Source: Peribacillus simplex
Lineage (GTDB): Bacteria; Bacillota; Bacilli; Bacillales; DSM-1321
NCBI RefSeq assembly: GCF_900156045.1
Contig: NZ_FTMX01000001.1
Location: forward strand, 1,240,001 to 1,304,000
DNA: 64,000 nt
Reading direction: 5' to 3'
The notes beneath the pieces were generated by a model. The model was given only the letters and a program-made list of their open reading frames with translations. It made no database searches and was not told the origin of the DNA. Below, one piece after another: positions 44,347-53,167 of this stretch. Both the position numbers and the translations under genes were made by a program. How positions within the stretch are numbered: position 1 is the stretch's first letter; each line of letters opens with the position of its first letter.

Positions 44347-45726
44347 TTGCCAAGTGAATTTTTTAATACAAGTGAAGTGTTGGAAGCGATATTAGAAACT
44401 ATTGATGAAGGCATTCATGTGATAGATCCAAAAGGACAGACCATCTTTTATAACGGAGTGGCAGCCAATCATGATGGGATGCAAAGATGTGAGGTGCTTG
44501 GGAAACCGTTGCTTGAAGCCTTCCCTTCTTTAAATCACAAATCATCGACCTTACTCCGGGTCATTAAATCTGAAAAACCAATCTACAACTATAGTCAATC
44601 GTATGTAAATGCACATGGGCGCATCATTGAGACGCTAAATACGACGCTCCCCATATATGTTGATGGGTTTATGATAGGTGCAATAGAAATTGCCAAGGAT
44701 TATTCAAGTTTGAAACAATTATCTGAAAGGTTAGCTGATCTGGAAAGCTCGCTCAAGACGATAAAAAGTCCTGAAAGGAAAACGCCTGGGAACGGCGGAT
44801 TGTATTCTTTCACGGAAATCCTGACAAATGATACTGGGTTTAAAGGGTTGATATCACAAGGGAAAAAGGCTGCCCGCTCCTCCTCATCCGTATTGGTTTA
44901 TGGGGAAAGCGGTGTAGGAAAAGAGCTTTTTGTTCAAAGCATCCACCAGGATTCGAGCCGCGGTAAAGAACCTTTCATCGCGCAAAATTGTGCTGCCCTA
45001 CCAGAAAGTTTATTGGAATCGCTTCTATTCGGTACGGCAAAAGGAAGCTACACTGGTGCTGTGGAACGTCAGGGATTGTTTGAATTAGCCAACGGAGGAA
45101 CCTTGTTTTTAGATGAATTGCAATCGATGCCGATTGATTTGCAGGCAAAGCTTCTGCGTGTGCTAGAAGATGGCTTCATCAGGAGGATAGGCGGTACAAA
45201 GAGTGTACAGGTGGATGTCAGGATCATGGCAGCGATGAATATAGATCCGAAAAAGGCAGTATCGGAAAACAGGCTAAGGCCGGATTTATTTTACCGATTG
45301 AACGTATTGAGCTACGAGCTGCCTCCATTAAGGGAGCGGATTGATGATATAGAGCTTCTTTCTGAACATTTCATATCAGTATTTAACAGTAAATTAGGAC
45401 TGTCGATAAAAGGCATGGATGAGAAGACTAAGGTTTTTTTTCGGAAATATCATTGGCCTGGAAACGTAAGGGAGCTTAAACATACGATAGAATTCATGAT
45501 GAACCATACGGAGAATGATGTTTTGAATCTTGAAGATTTGCCCCAATTTTTAAAAAAGCCCACCACATCAGAAAAAATCCTTCCGCTTCGTGAGGCCATG
45601 ATTGAGATGGAAACAAAATTGATTACCGAGGCCCTTCTTCAAACGAACGGTAACGTTTTCCAGGCATCGAAGCTATTGCAGATTCCAAGACAGACCTTGC
45701 AATATAAAATAAAAAAACATATTTGA
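44347..45726 (+). CDS. Sigma-54-dependent enhancer-binding regulator (PAS + AAA+ + Fis-HTH)
   Basis: About 459 residues. N-terminal PAS sensor (ILETIDEGIHVIDPKGQTIF), central AAA+ domain with Walker A GESGVGKELF, the sigma-54 contact loop GSYTGA (GAFTGA variant), Walker B GGTLFLDEL and arginine-finger region RLRPDLFYRLNVLSYELPPL, and a Fis-type HTH NVFQASKLLQIPRQTLQYKI. RocR-like domain order. TTG 44347 is used since GAGGGGGG lies seven bases upstream. It lies between ablB and kamA, and a sigma-54 promoter follows its gene, so it should activate kamA. The PAS ligand may be lysine or a beta-lysine derivative (inference). Confidence 0.93.
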   Translation: MPSEFFNTSEVLEAILETIDEGIHVIDPKGQTIFYNGVAANHDGMQRCEVLGKPLLEAFPSLNHKSSTLLRVIKSEKPIYNYSQSYVNAHGRIIETLNTTLPIYVDGFMIGAIEIAKDYSSLKQLSERLADLESSLKTIKSPERKTPGNGGLYSFTEILTNDTGFKGLISQGKKAARSSSSVLVYGESGVGKELFVQSIHQDSSRGKEPFIAQNCAALPESLLESLLFGTAKGSYTGAVERQGLFELANGGTLFLDELQSMPIDLQAKLLRVLEDGFIRRIGGTKSVQVDVRIMAAMNIDPKKAVSENRLRPDLFYRLNVLSYELPPLRERIDDIELLSEHFISVFNSKLGLSIKGMDEKTKVFFRKYHWPGNVRELKHTIEFMMNHTENDVLNLEDLPQFLKKPTTSEKILPLREAMIEMETKLITEALLQTNGNVFQASKLLQIPRQTLQYKIKKHI

Positions 45727-45734
45727 ATGGAAAA

Positions 45735-45767
45735 AATCCGGATGCAGCCAGCAATCCGGTTTTTTTC
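45735..45767 (+). terminator. Terminator after the sigma-54 activator gene
   Basis: CCGGAT and ATCCGG pair around GCAGCCAGCA, followed by TTTTTTT. This isolates kamA on its own transcript. Confidence 0.75.
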
Positions 45768-45793
45768 ATGGGCATTCGAATTTTTGGGTCATT

Positions 45794-45811
45794 TTGGCAC
45801 CCTTCTTGCAT
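45794..45811 (+). promoter_or_regulatory. Sigma-54 (-24/-12) promoter of kamA
   Basis: TTGGCAC (45794-45800), five bases, TTGCAT (45806-45811). It matches the consensus TGGCAC-N5-TTGCW perfectly, including GG/GC spacing. It is 35 bases upstream of the kamA ATG, with AGGAGG in between. Confidence 0.9.
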
Positions 45812-45845
45812 TTAATACTACTATCATAACTCAGGAGGTATAACC

Positions 45846-47249
45846 ATGTTATTTGACTTATATAAGCCAGATCGCAATTGGAAAGATATAGAGCTATGGA
45901 AAGATGTAACCGAAGAACAATGGAACAACTGGCTGTGGCAGCTTACGAATACGATCCGAACTGTTGATGATTTGAAAAAAGTGATAAACCTGACTCCGGA
46001 TGAAGAGGAAGGTGTGAGGATTTCCACAAAAACCATTCCATTGAATATCACCCCATACTATGCTTCGTTAATGAATAAAGATGACCCAAGGTGTCCAATC
46101 AGAATGCAATCGGTCCCCATCTCTGAAGAAATGCATAAAACCAAATATGACATGGAAGACCCGCTTCATGAGGATGAGGACTCCCCTGTACCGGGACTGA
46201 CCCATAGATATCCGGATCGAGTTCTTTTTTTGGTGACGAATCAATGCTCCATGTACTGCCGTTATTGTACGCGAAGACGCTTTTCAGGCCAAATTGGCAT
46301 GGGAGTGCCAAAAAAACAATTGGACGCTGCAATCGGTTATATACGTGACACGCCGGCAGTTCGGGATGTCCTTATTTCCGGCGGTGACGGATTATTGATC
46401 AATGACACAATCCTTGAATATATCCTCAAAAACTTAAGGGAAATTCCTCATGTTGAAATAATCAGGATAGGTACGCGGGCTCCTGTTGTTTTTCCCCAAA
46501 GAATCACTGAAAATTTATGTGCCATTTTAAAAAAATATCATCCAGTTTGGCTGAATACTCATTTCAATACCTCGATAGAAATTACCGAGGAGTCAAAGAA
46601 AGCATGTGAGATGCTTACCGATGCAGGTGTACCTGTAGGCAACCAGGCAGTTATTTTAGCGGGGATAAATGACAGTGTCGCAATCATGAAAAAGCTGATG
46701 CATGATCTGGTTAAGATCCGTGTCCGCCCTTATTATATTTATCAGTGTGATCTCTCGGAAGGGATCGGTCATTTCAGGGCACCCATTTCAAAAGGGATTG
46801 AAATCATCGAGGGGCTCCGAGGCCATACTTCCGGTTATGCTGTGCCTACCTTCGTCGTCGATGCTCCAGGAGGGGGAGGGAAGATCACACTGCAGCCGAA
46901 TTATATCCTTTCACAATCCCCAACAAAAACGGTGCTGCGCAATTTCGAAGGTGTGATAACCACATATCCTGAACCTGAGAAATATACACCAGGACTTGCA
47001 GATGATTATTTCAAAGGGGTATATCCTGATATGGAAGAAAAACAGTCAGATATAGGTGTATCGGGTTTAATGAACGACAAGCAATTCAATTTAGTGCCTG
47101 AAGGGCTGAGGCGAATGAATAGACGGGAAAAATACGTGACCAACCCAGAGCATGCATCATTGAAGAACCAACGTGAAAAACGAGATCTGTTAAAAGAAAA
47201 GAAATTCCAGGCACAGCAAAAAAAGGGCACTCAAAAGGGGGATGAATAG
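45846..47249 (+). CDS. kamA: L-lysine 2,3-aminomutase
   Basis: 467-residue radical-SAM PLP enzyme that turns L-lysine into L-beta-lysine. The [4Fe-4S] cysteines are Cys134, Cys138 and Cys141 (NQCSMYCRYC). PLP-binding Lys346 lies in the VVDAPGGGGK motif, and Asp302 (YQCDLSEG) and Asp339 are the family's lysine-binding acids. The C-terminus is charged and lysine-rich. CAGGAGG precedes the ATG. It is driven by the -24/-12 promoter at 45794 and followed by yokU two bases away, the same adjacency as in B. subtilis. Confidence 0.97.
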   Translation: MLFDLYKPDRNWKDIELWKDVTEEQWNNWLWQLTNTIRTVDDLKKVINLTPDEEEGVRISTKTIPLNITPYYASLMNKDDPRCPIRMQSVPISEEMHKTKYDMEDPLHEDEDSPVPGLTHRYPDRVLFLVTNQCSMYCRYCTRRRFSGQIGMGVPKKQLDAAIGYIRDTPAVRDVLISGGDGLLINDTILEYILKNLREIPHVEIIRIGTRAPVVFPQRITENLCAILKKYHPVWLNTHFNTSIEITEESKKACEMLTDAGVPVGNQAVILAGINDSVAIMKKLMHDLVKIRVRPYYIYQCDLSEGIGHFRAPISKGIEIIEGLRGHTSGYAVPTFVVDAPGGGGKITLQPNYILSQSPTKTVLRNFEGVITTYPEPEKYTPGLADDYFKGVYPDMEEKQSDIGVSGLMNDKQFNLVPEGLRRMNRREKYVTNPEHASLKNQREKRDLLKEKKFQAQQKKGTQKGDE

Positions 47250-47250
47250 C

Positions 47251-47532
47251 ATGGAGACGTGTCCATGGTGTGAGAAAGGGAAGCTTGCATCAGTAAAGGG
47301 GACCGTGTATTGGGAACTGCCGGATGGTACGAGGGCGGTAGAAATTACGGAAACCCCTTCATCTCATTGTCAGAGTTGCGATGCTTTTTTTCAAAGTGAT
47401 GAAACGACTAAAGAGATCGAAGACCAGCTGTTTTTAATTGATACTAAACAGTTAGGGAAACAGACGACGTATGACGAGTTATTGAAGATGAAGCGGTTGT
47501 TAAAGCGGAATTATTTTGATTTTGGGAAATAA
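47251..47532 (+). CDS. yokU: YokU family zinc-ribbon protein
   Basis: 93 residues. A YgiT-type zinc finger: ETCPWCEKGKL and SSHCQSCDAFFQSDE provide two CxxC pairs. The C-terminus is a basic helix (LLKMKRLLKRNYFDFGK). Cotranscribed with kamA, as in B. subtilis; role unknown, though a link to the aminomutase is suggested by conserved adjacency. ATG 47251 fits the AAGGGG spacing better than ATG 47242. Confidence 0.88.
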   Translation: METCPWCEKGKLASVKGTVYWELPDGTRAVEITETPSSHCQSCDAFFQSDETTKEIEDQLFLIDTKQLGKQTTYDELLKMKRLLKRNYFDFGK

Positions 47533-47550
47533 CAAAATAATTAGAAGTTG

Positions 47551-47580
47551 CCTCATCTACTTTTTATGATGAGGTTTTTC
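47551..47580 (+). terminator. Terminator after yokU (likely intron target site)
   Basis: CCTCATC and GATGAGG pair around TACTTTTTAT, followed by TTTTTC. The group IIC intron remnant begins one or two bases later. Confidence 0.8.
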
Positions 47581-47581
47581 T

Positions 47582-47692
47582 GTGCGCACGGCGGTGCGGT
47601 CCATAGGGTGCACATCTCTAACAGTTAAGGCATTATTAGCGTTTACATTCCGTGTTGACGCGGAATTCTGAAGGAAGCAAGCGGTTAATTGA
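47582..47692 (+). mobile_element. 5' remnant of a group IIC intron
   Basis: The sequence starts GTGCGCACGG right after a terminator T-tract. It then shows GGTCCATAGGGTGCA, TAACAGTTAAGGC, and ATTCCGTG...CGCGGAATTCTG AAGGAAGCAAGCGG. Each segment has a clear counterpart, in the same order, in domain I of the Oceanobacillus iheyensis group IIC intron as I remember it (GTGTGCCCGG, GTCTATAGGGTG, TAACAGTTAGCC, TGGAATCTGAAGGAAGC). IIC introns insert behind terminators. No reverse-transcriptase frame, domain V or 3' end follows, so it is a dead fragment. Confidence 0.7.
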
Positions 47693-47740
47693 GATATATT
47701 ATTTTGGAAGACTCTTTTGTAGAGGTTTTTTGAAATTTTT

Positions 47741-48034
47741 TCAATGTATTAGGGTAGATGAAAAAGCACTGTTAAAACAACTAATTTTATTTACAAAATA
47801 CGAAGAGCAGAAATAATAATGAAAGACCAATTGAACAAAATTAAGGTCCCTGTGGTTTGTCGTGAAGAACAGGACAATTGAAGGGCCAGTTATTTTTATA
47901 CCATTGGCCGATCCAAGAAAAAATCCTGTACCAATAGTGTAGCCTACCCCTATTAAGGACAATTGCCACCATTTTAAATATTCATCTTCACTCCCCCTAC
48001 TTTGACCACTAGGAATAAAAAGAGCAATTCTAAC
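47741..48034 (-). pseudogene. N-terminal remnant of an amino-acid permease
   Basis: The frame encodes ALFIPSGQSRGSEDEYLKWW, then QLSLIGVGYTIGTGFFLGSA and GIKITGPSIVLFF. This is the typical beginning of bacillar APC-family permeases, including the unwound GxGxxxGTG segment of helix 1. No start codon is available upstream and the sequence degenerates within about 40 more codons. The rest of the 450-residue transporter is missing. It might have been part of an amino-acid (lysine?) module beside kamA, but this cannot be shown. Confidence 0.75.
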
Positions 48035-48238
48035 TCCTCACATATTCAAATTACTTTTGAAAACAAGTAGTTATTTAGATTACATGTTTCTCTGAACATT
48101 CCCCATTTGAATTCATACATAATCATCCCGCTTATAAATGTATTTGTGATAAATTACCATTCTTAATAAGCGTTTTTGGGGATAGGTTTATCCTTTGTGG
48201 ATAACTTAGAAATAAAATCTAAAAGAAAGGATACTTAT

Positions 48239-49180
48239 ATGAAAATAAAATGGGTTTTATTAGCATTTCTTTCTACCATAGTCAATGTGCTTTCTGGCTG
48301 TGAATCATTAGCGGTATTAGATCCCAAAGGACCTCAAGCCCAAACGCAAGCCAATGTGATTTGGCTATCAATTGCGATAATGGCGGTTATAGTAATTGTT
48401 GTTTGTGCTATTTTAGTCTTTGTTTTAACGAAATACCGTGACTCTAAACTACCTAAAGATTATGAACCACCCTACATAGAAGGAAATCATGTTGTTGAAA
48501 CGATTATTGTTGGGGTGCCAATTTTAATCGTCATTTTCTTCTCCGTTGTTTCTGTAATTTCCAACAATAAAGTGGAAGCCACTCCGGAAGGGTACAAAGG
48601 TCAAGATCCATTAGTTATTTACGCTTCGTCATCTGACTGGAAGTGGCATTTTAGTTATCCAGAAAACGATATCGAGACAGTAAACTACTTGTATATTCCA
48701 ACAAATCGACCACTTGAATTTAAACTTTATTCATTCGGGCCTATAACGAGTTTCTGGATTCCACAACTTGGCGGTCAAAAATATGCCATGTCTAACATGG
48801 TGACCACATTACACTTAGCAGCGGACGAATCAGTGGAAATGATGGGACGAAATGCAAACTTTAGTGGGAAAGGATTCGCTGAAAATACGTTCCATGTCGA
48901 AGCGATGTCTCAAGATAAGTTTGATGAATGGGTAAAGGAAGTTAAAGAAACTGCGAAACCTATTACTGAAGTAAGATTCAATGAATTATTAAAACCGGGT
49001 CATGAGGGACAGTTAACGTTTACTGGAACTCATTTAGACTTCTCACCAGCTCCAGAAGGTGAAAATGCTGGACATCATCATGGCTCAAGTGACTCTAACG
49101 CGAATTCAAAAGGTGAACATATGGAACATGATCATAAGTCAAGTAATAATAAAGAAAAATCACCACACAATCATGAATAA
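48239..49180 (+). CDS. qoxA: aa3-type quinol oxidase subunit II (lipoprotein)
   Basis: 313 residues. Lipobox VLSGC gives a lipid-anchored N-terminus. Two membrane helices follow (about 40-65 and 85-108) with the QoxA hallmark AVLDPKGPQAQTQANVIWLS and EGNHVVETIIVGVPILIVI, then the cupredoxin-fold domain. The CuA ligands of cytochrome c oxidases are absent, as expected for a quinol oxidase. The C-terminal tail is unusually His-rich (AGHHHGSSDSNANSKGEHME ... HDHK ... HNHE). ATG 48239 with AGAAAGGATAC upstream. Confidence 0.95.
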   Translation: MKIKWVLLAFLSTIVNVLSGCESLAVLDPKGPQAQTQANVIWLSIAIMAVIVIVVCAILVFVLTKYRDSKLPKDYEPPYIEGNHVVETIIVGVPILIVIFFSVVSVISNNKVEATPEGYKGQDPLVIYASSSDWKWHFSYPENDIETVNYLYIPTNRPLEFKLYSFGPITSFWIPQLGGQKYAMSNMVTTLHLAADESVEMMGRNANFSGKGFAENTFHVEAMSQDKFDEWVKEVKETAKPITEVRFNELLKPGHEGQLTFTGTHLDFSPAPEGENAGHHHGSSDSNANSKGEHMEHDHKSSNNKEKSPHNHE

Positions 49181-49230
49181 TTTCTTAGTCTATCTCAAGA
49201 AAAATATTTTCAGAAAGGAAACACAAAAGT

Positions 49231-51186
49231 ATGGGTTTTTTCTCTAGATTTCTTATACCTAATCCCAGTCCCGTCATATACTCATCAATGGTGGCCATTG
49301 GTGTTACTGTTCTCTTGATCATTGTTGGTATAACCCACTTTAAAAAATGGTTTTATTTATGGAGTGGCTGGCTAACAACAGTCGATCATAAAAGAATAGG
49401 TATTATGTATCTAATATCTGCTTTGTTGATGCTATTTCGTGGTGGGGTAGATGCTGTGATGATGCGTGCGCAACTTGCCGTACCGGATAACAAATTATTA
49501 GATTCACAGCACTATAATGAAATTTTTTCAACACACGGGGTTGTGATGATTCTCTTTATGGCGATGCCGTACATTATGGCCTTAATGAATTTCGTAGTGC
49601 CATTACAAATTGGAGCCCGAGATGTAGCATTTCCAAGACTAAATGCCATAAGTTTCTGGTTATTTTTTATGGGTGCGATGCTATTCAACATCTCTTTTGT
49701 AATTGGTGGTTCGCCTGATGCAGGGTGGTCATCTTATTTCCCTCTTGCAGGTAATGAATTTAGCCCGCATGTTGGAACGAATTATTATATGATTGGTATT
49801 CAGATAGCCGGAATAGGTACATTAATGACGGGGATTAACTTTTTGACGACTATTCTTAAAATGAGAGCACCCGGTATGACATTAATGAAAATGCCAATGT
49901 TTACATGGTCTTCTTTAGTCACAAGCATTATTATCGTTTTCGCATTCCCTGTATTAACAGTGGCGCTGATCATGGGAACAATGGATCGACTATTCGCAAC
50001 CAAGTTTTTCACAATGACTGATGGCGGTATGGATATGCTTTGGGCTAACCTGTTCTGGGTTTGGGGACATCCTGAAGTATATATCTTAATCTTGCCTGCA
50101 TTTGGTCTTTTTAGCGAGATTATCCCAACCTTTTCACGGCGTAACCTATATGGCTATCGATCAATGGTTGCTTCAATGGTATTTATCTCTATATATTCAT
50201 TCTTCGTTTGGACTCACCATTTCTTTACAATGGGGCAAGCGGCATATGTTAATAGTATTTTCTCGATTACAACGATGGTAATTGCTATTCCGACTGGAAT
50301 CAAGATCTTTAACTGGTTGTTCACGATGTGGAAAGGTCGAATCAGATTTACCGTCCCTATGCTTTATTCAATAGGGTTCATACCACTTTTCACAATCGGT
50401 GGAGTTACTGGGGTTATGCTTGCGATGTCAGCGGCGGATTATCAATACCATAATACAATGTTTTTAGTAGCTCACTTCCACAATGTCATTATTCCGGGTG
50501 TAGTATTTGCGGTGCTTGGTGCCGGAACTTACTACTGGCCGAAAATGTTTGGTTTCATGTTGAATGAAAGGATTGGGAAATGGGCGTTCTGGTTTCTAAC
50601 CATTGGTTTTTGCTTAGCATTCTTCCCTATGTATATCACTGGTTTAGATGGTCAAGCACGTCGTATATACACATACTCTGAATCGACTGGATTTGGACCA
50701 TTGAATATGATTTCGTTTATCGGGGCAGTATTAATGGCAATCAGCTTTGTATTAATCGTATATACGATTTACTATAGCATTCGCCATGCTCCAAAAGATG
50801 TTGGTGATGATCCGTGGGATGCACGTTCCCTTGAATGGGCTACTCATAATCCAGTACCAGAATATAACTTTGCTATTATTCCACAAGTGAACTCAAGGGA
50901 GACATTTTGGGATGCAAAATATAAAGGTCATGAATTATTCAAGGGTGACTATGAAAAAATTCATATGCCCAATAACAGCGGCGTACCGTTTATCATGTCC
51001 TGTATCTTCTTTGTCTTTGGATTTGCGTTAGTATTCAGCATATGGTTTCTTGCGATTATTGGGCTAATCGGTATCTTTGTTTGCATGACTCATCGTTCAT
51101 TCGAAATAGACCATGGGCATTACATTTCTGTAGAAGAAATTAAAGAGACAGAAGCAAAATTTAGGGGTGTTAATAAATGGAAATAG
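49231..51186 (+). CDS. qoxB: aa3-type quinol oxidase subunit I
   Basis: 651 residues with about 14-15 membrane helices; catalytic heme-copper subunit that reduces O2 and pumps protons. Heme ligand in [16 protein letters not shown], the CuB His with cross-linked Tyr in [12 protein letters not shown], the CuB pair in [10 protein letters not shown], and the two heme ligands in [13 protein letters not shown] are all present. LIxxxGSxRHI-like quinol features near the N-terminus cannot be judged. Overlaps qoxC by ten bases. Confidence 0.97.
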   Translation: MGFFSRFLIPNPSPVIYSSMVAIGVTVLLIIVGITHFKKWFYLWSGWLTTVDHKRIGIMYLISALLMLFRGGVDAVMMRAQLAVPDNKLLDSQHYNEIFSTHGVVMILFMAMPYIMALMNFVVPLQIGARDVAFPRLNAISFWLFFMGAMLFNISFVIGGSPDAGWSSYFPLAGNEFSPHVGTNYYMIGIQIAGIGTLMTGINFLTTILKMRAPGMTLMKMPMFTWSSLVTSIIIVFAFPVLTVALIMGTMDRLFATKFFTMTDGGMDMLWANLFWVWGHPEVYILILPAFGLFSEIIPTFSRRNLYGYRSMVASMVFISIYSFFVWTHHFFTMGQAAYVNSIFSITTMVIAIPTGIKIFNWLFTMWKGRIRFTVPMLYSIGFIPLFTIGGVTGVMLAMSAADYQYHNTMFLVAHFHNVIIPGVVFAVLGAGTYYWPKMFGFMLNERIGKWAFWFLTIGFCLAFFPMYITGLDGQARRIYTYSESTGFGPLNMISFIGAVLMAISFVLIVYTIYYSIRHAPKDVGDDPWDARSLEWATHNPVPEYNFAIIPQVNSRETFWDAKYKGHELFKGDYEKIHMPNNSGVPFIMSCIFFVFGFALVFSIWFLAIIGLIGIFVCMTHRSFEIDHGHYISVEEIKETEAKFRGVNKWK

Positions 51187-51773
51187 ATCACTCGCAACCT
51201 CTTGAATATAGTACGGAACAAAATCGTCTAAATATTTTAGGCTTCTGGATTTTCCTTGGAGCCGAAATTATGCTTTTTGCAACACTCTTTGCATCATATT
51301 TTACATTAGTTGATCGTACGGGTAACGGTCCTACTGGTGCAGAAATTTTTGAAATCACTCCAGTACTTGCTGAAACATTCTTGCTCTTAACAAGCAGTTT
51401 TGTCATCGGGCTTGGAATTCATGCCATGCGACTTGGCAACAAGAAAGCCATGTTGACATTCTTCGTGATCACTCTCCTTCTTGGATTAGGGTTCTTAGGA
51501 TTTGAAATTACTGAGTTCATTACCTATTATCACGAAGGAGCTACACTGCAAACTAGTGCATTTACATCGATGCTTTTTACAACATTAGGGACACATGGAG
51601 CACATGTTTCATTAGGACTTTTCTGGGGGTTATTTATTATCCTTCAAGTGAAAAAACGCGGGTTGACACCTGAAACAGCCAATAAATCCTTCATTTTCTC
51701 TCTTTACTGGCATTTCTTAGATATCGTTTGGATCTTTATCTTCACCTTTATCTACTTGAAAGGAATGACATAA
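51177..51773 (+). CDS. qoxC: aa3-type quinol oxidase subunit III
   Basis: 198 residues and five membrane helices. [22 protein letters not shown], cited as [20 protein letters not shown], is the subunit III signature, and [20 protein letters not shown] and [16 protein letters not shown] close the protein. Needed for stability of the oxidase complex. It starts inside the qoxB end. Confidence 0.96.
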   Translation: MEIDHSQPLEYSTEQNRLNILGFWIFLGAEIMLFATLFASYFTLVDRTGNGPTGAEIFEITPVLAETFLLLTSSFVIGLGIHAMRLGNKKAMLTFFVITLLLGLGFLGFEITEFITYYHEGATLQTSAFTSMLFTTLGTHGAHVSLGLFWGLFIILQVKKRGLTPETANKSFIFSLYWHFLDIVWIFIFTFIYLKGMT

Positions 51774-51775
51774 AC

Positions 51776-52060
51776 ATGAAGGAATTATTCCCGGCTAAAC
51801 AAGTATGGGGTTTTGTATTTTCATTGATTTTAACGGTTGTAGCACTGTTGGTTTACTTCTTCAATATGACAAAAGCAACAGGAATGACGATTTTTATATT
51901 GACAGCATTCATACAAGCAGCTGTTCAACTAGTTGTGTTTATGCATGCTCGTGAAACGGATGATAGCAAATCAATTTTTATGACTCTATATTGCGCTATA
52001 TTCCTAGCTCTAATTACTGTTGTCGGTACAATACTATGTATGGTCTGGGGTTTTTATTGA
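51776..52060 (+). CDS. qoxD: aa3-type quinol oxidase subunit IV
   Basis: 94 residues, three membrane helices. FPAKQVWGFVFSLILTVVAL and IQAAVQLVVFMHARE are family-specific. ATG 51776 is two bases after the qoxC stop; the longer upstream frame is a shadow of qoxC. This closes the four-gene operon. I see no clear terminator after it. Confidence 0.94.
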   Translation: MKELFPAKQVWGFVFSLILTVVALLVYFFNMTKATGMTIFILTAFIQAAVQLVVFMHARETDDSKSIFMTLYCAIFLALITVVGTILCMVWGFY

Positions 52061-52306
52061 TATGAAACAGCTCGGGAATCAGTAGGCGTATGATAAGTAA
52101 TTGAAGTTGAAATAGGGACAATAAGGTAAGTATAGGGAAAAGCTTATAATGCTTTTACTGTTGATAAATTCCAATTTTAAAAAGCGACCTTCATTTTAAG
52201 GGGTACAGCTTTTGTAATTCCCTTTACGGTTATTTCCACACCAATGAGAATTCAATATTAGCTACTGGATTTCAACGTTTTAACATTCTCCTATGGAATC
52301 TAACTA

Positions 52307-52411
52307 ATGAGGGGTAAAAGTAAAAAGATTCTTTCATTTTCTAAAGGAGAAATCGATTCTTTAGCGACAGAAACAAGCGAAATGCTGGGGGGAATAGCCA
52401 CTGATGTTTAA
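52307..52411 (+). CDS. Possible 34-residue ORF
   Basis: It encodes MRGKSKKILSFSKGEIDSLA then TETSEMLGGIATDV. No RBS precedes it, and the end overlaps MFNKLFGKK in another frame, which suggests gene debris. No family is known. Confidence 0.3.
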   Translation: MRGKSKKILSFSKGEIDSLATETSEMLGGIATDV

Positions 52412-52447
52412 TAAACTATTTGGGAAAAAGTAATAGCGAGGTGTTTG

Positions 52448-52564
52448 ATGGGTGGGAAGAGTAACAAAAAGAAATTTCCTATTTCTCCAGATGCAATGAA
52501 AGCTTATCAAGTACTTCATCATGAAAATCCTACTCGTGAGTTATATGTTATTCATACTAAGTAA
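52448..52564 (+). CDS. 38-residue hypothetical protein
   Basis: MGGKSNKKKFPISPDAMKAY, then QVLHHENPTRELYVIHTK and a stop. GCGAGGTG lies five bases before the ATG, a good RBS. A basic start and soluble amphipathic body. I do not recognise the family. Confidence 0.45.
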   Translation: MGGKSNKKKFPISPDAMKAYQVLHHENPTRELYVIHTK

Positions 52565-53167
52565 GAGCCCCAATATCATTGAGAAAAAAATGGGTAGGTG
52601 TAAAGCGATAGTGAAAAGAATGGATTTTTCACAGTAAATAAGCAATAAATAAAATAGAAAAACTAACAATAGAGTTCAATTGAAAGGCAAGTAGAGATGA
52701 TTATTCTGTACTTGCTTTTTAATTTATATGACCCACTTAAAAAGTAATTTAAACAATAGCTAAGTTCTTTTTGCCTATTAAAGTAACAGATGATGCTAGA
52801 AAATAAAATAACTAAGGGATTTTTCCCTGTTGCAAAATGAAAGTCTGCGGGAAAATTGAATAAATTCCACCGTCCTTCAAGCGGCATGACAGAACATGCT
52901 TAGCGTAATTTTTAGAGGGACCTGGGCATTAGGTTAAACAAGAATGAAGCACTTCGTTTCCTTTATCGAATCATTTAGAACTAAGTTGTTTAAAAATATG
53001 TAAGTGAAATTCCGTAATATAACGAATGCATTTTGTGTTGAAAAATCGTGGATTTCTTAAAATGAGGAAGAAAAAACCAAATTGATTTTTAAAAAAGTGG
53101 ACGGAAGCGAAAGTTTCCGATATATTAAAGCAGAAATCATAGTTATTTTAGGGGGGGATTCGACATC

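Larger units (their letters stand above)
52061..53167. other. 1.1-kb AT-rich gap with tiny ORFs only
   Basis: Apart from the ORFs at 52307 and 52448, plus a 9-codon MFNKLFGKK frame at about 52405-52434, nothing codes convincingly. The text CTTTTTGCCTATTAA at about 52767 also occurs at about 126, in the spacer before repeat copy A. The last 130 bases are the yozE leader. Confidence 0.45.
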
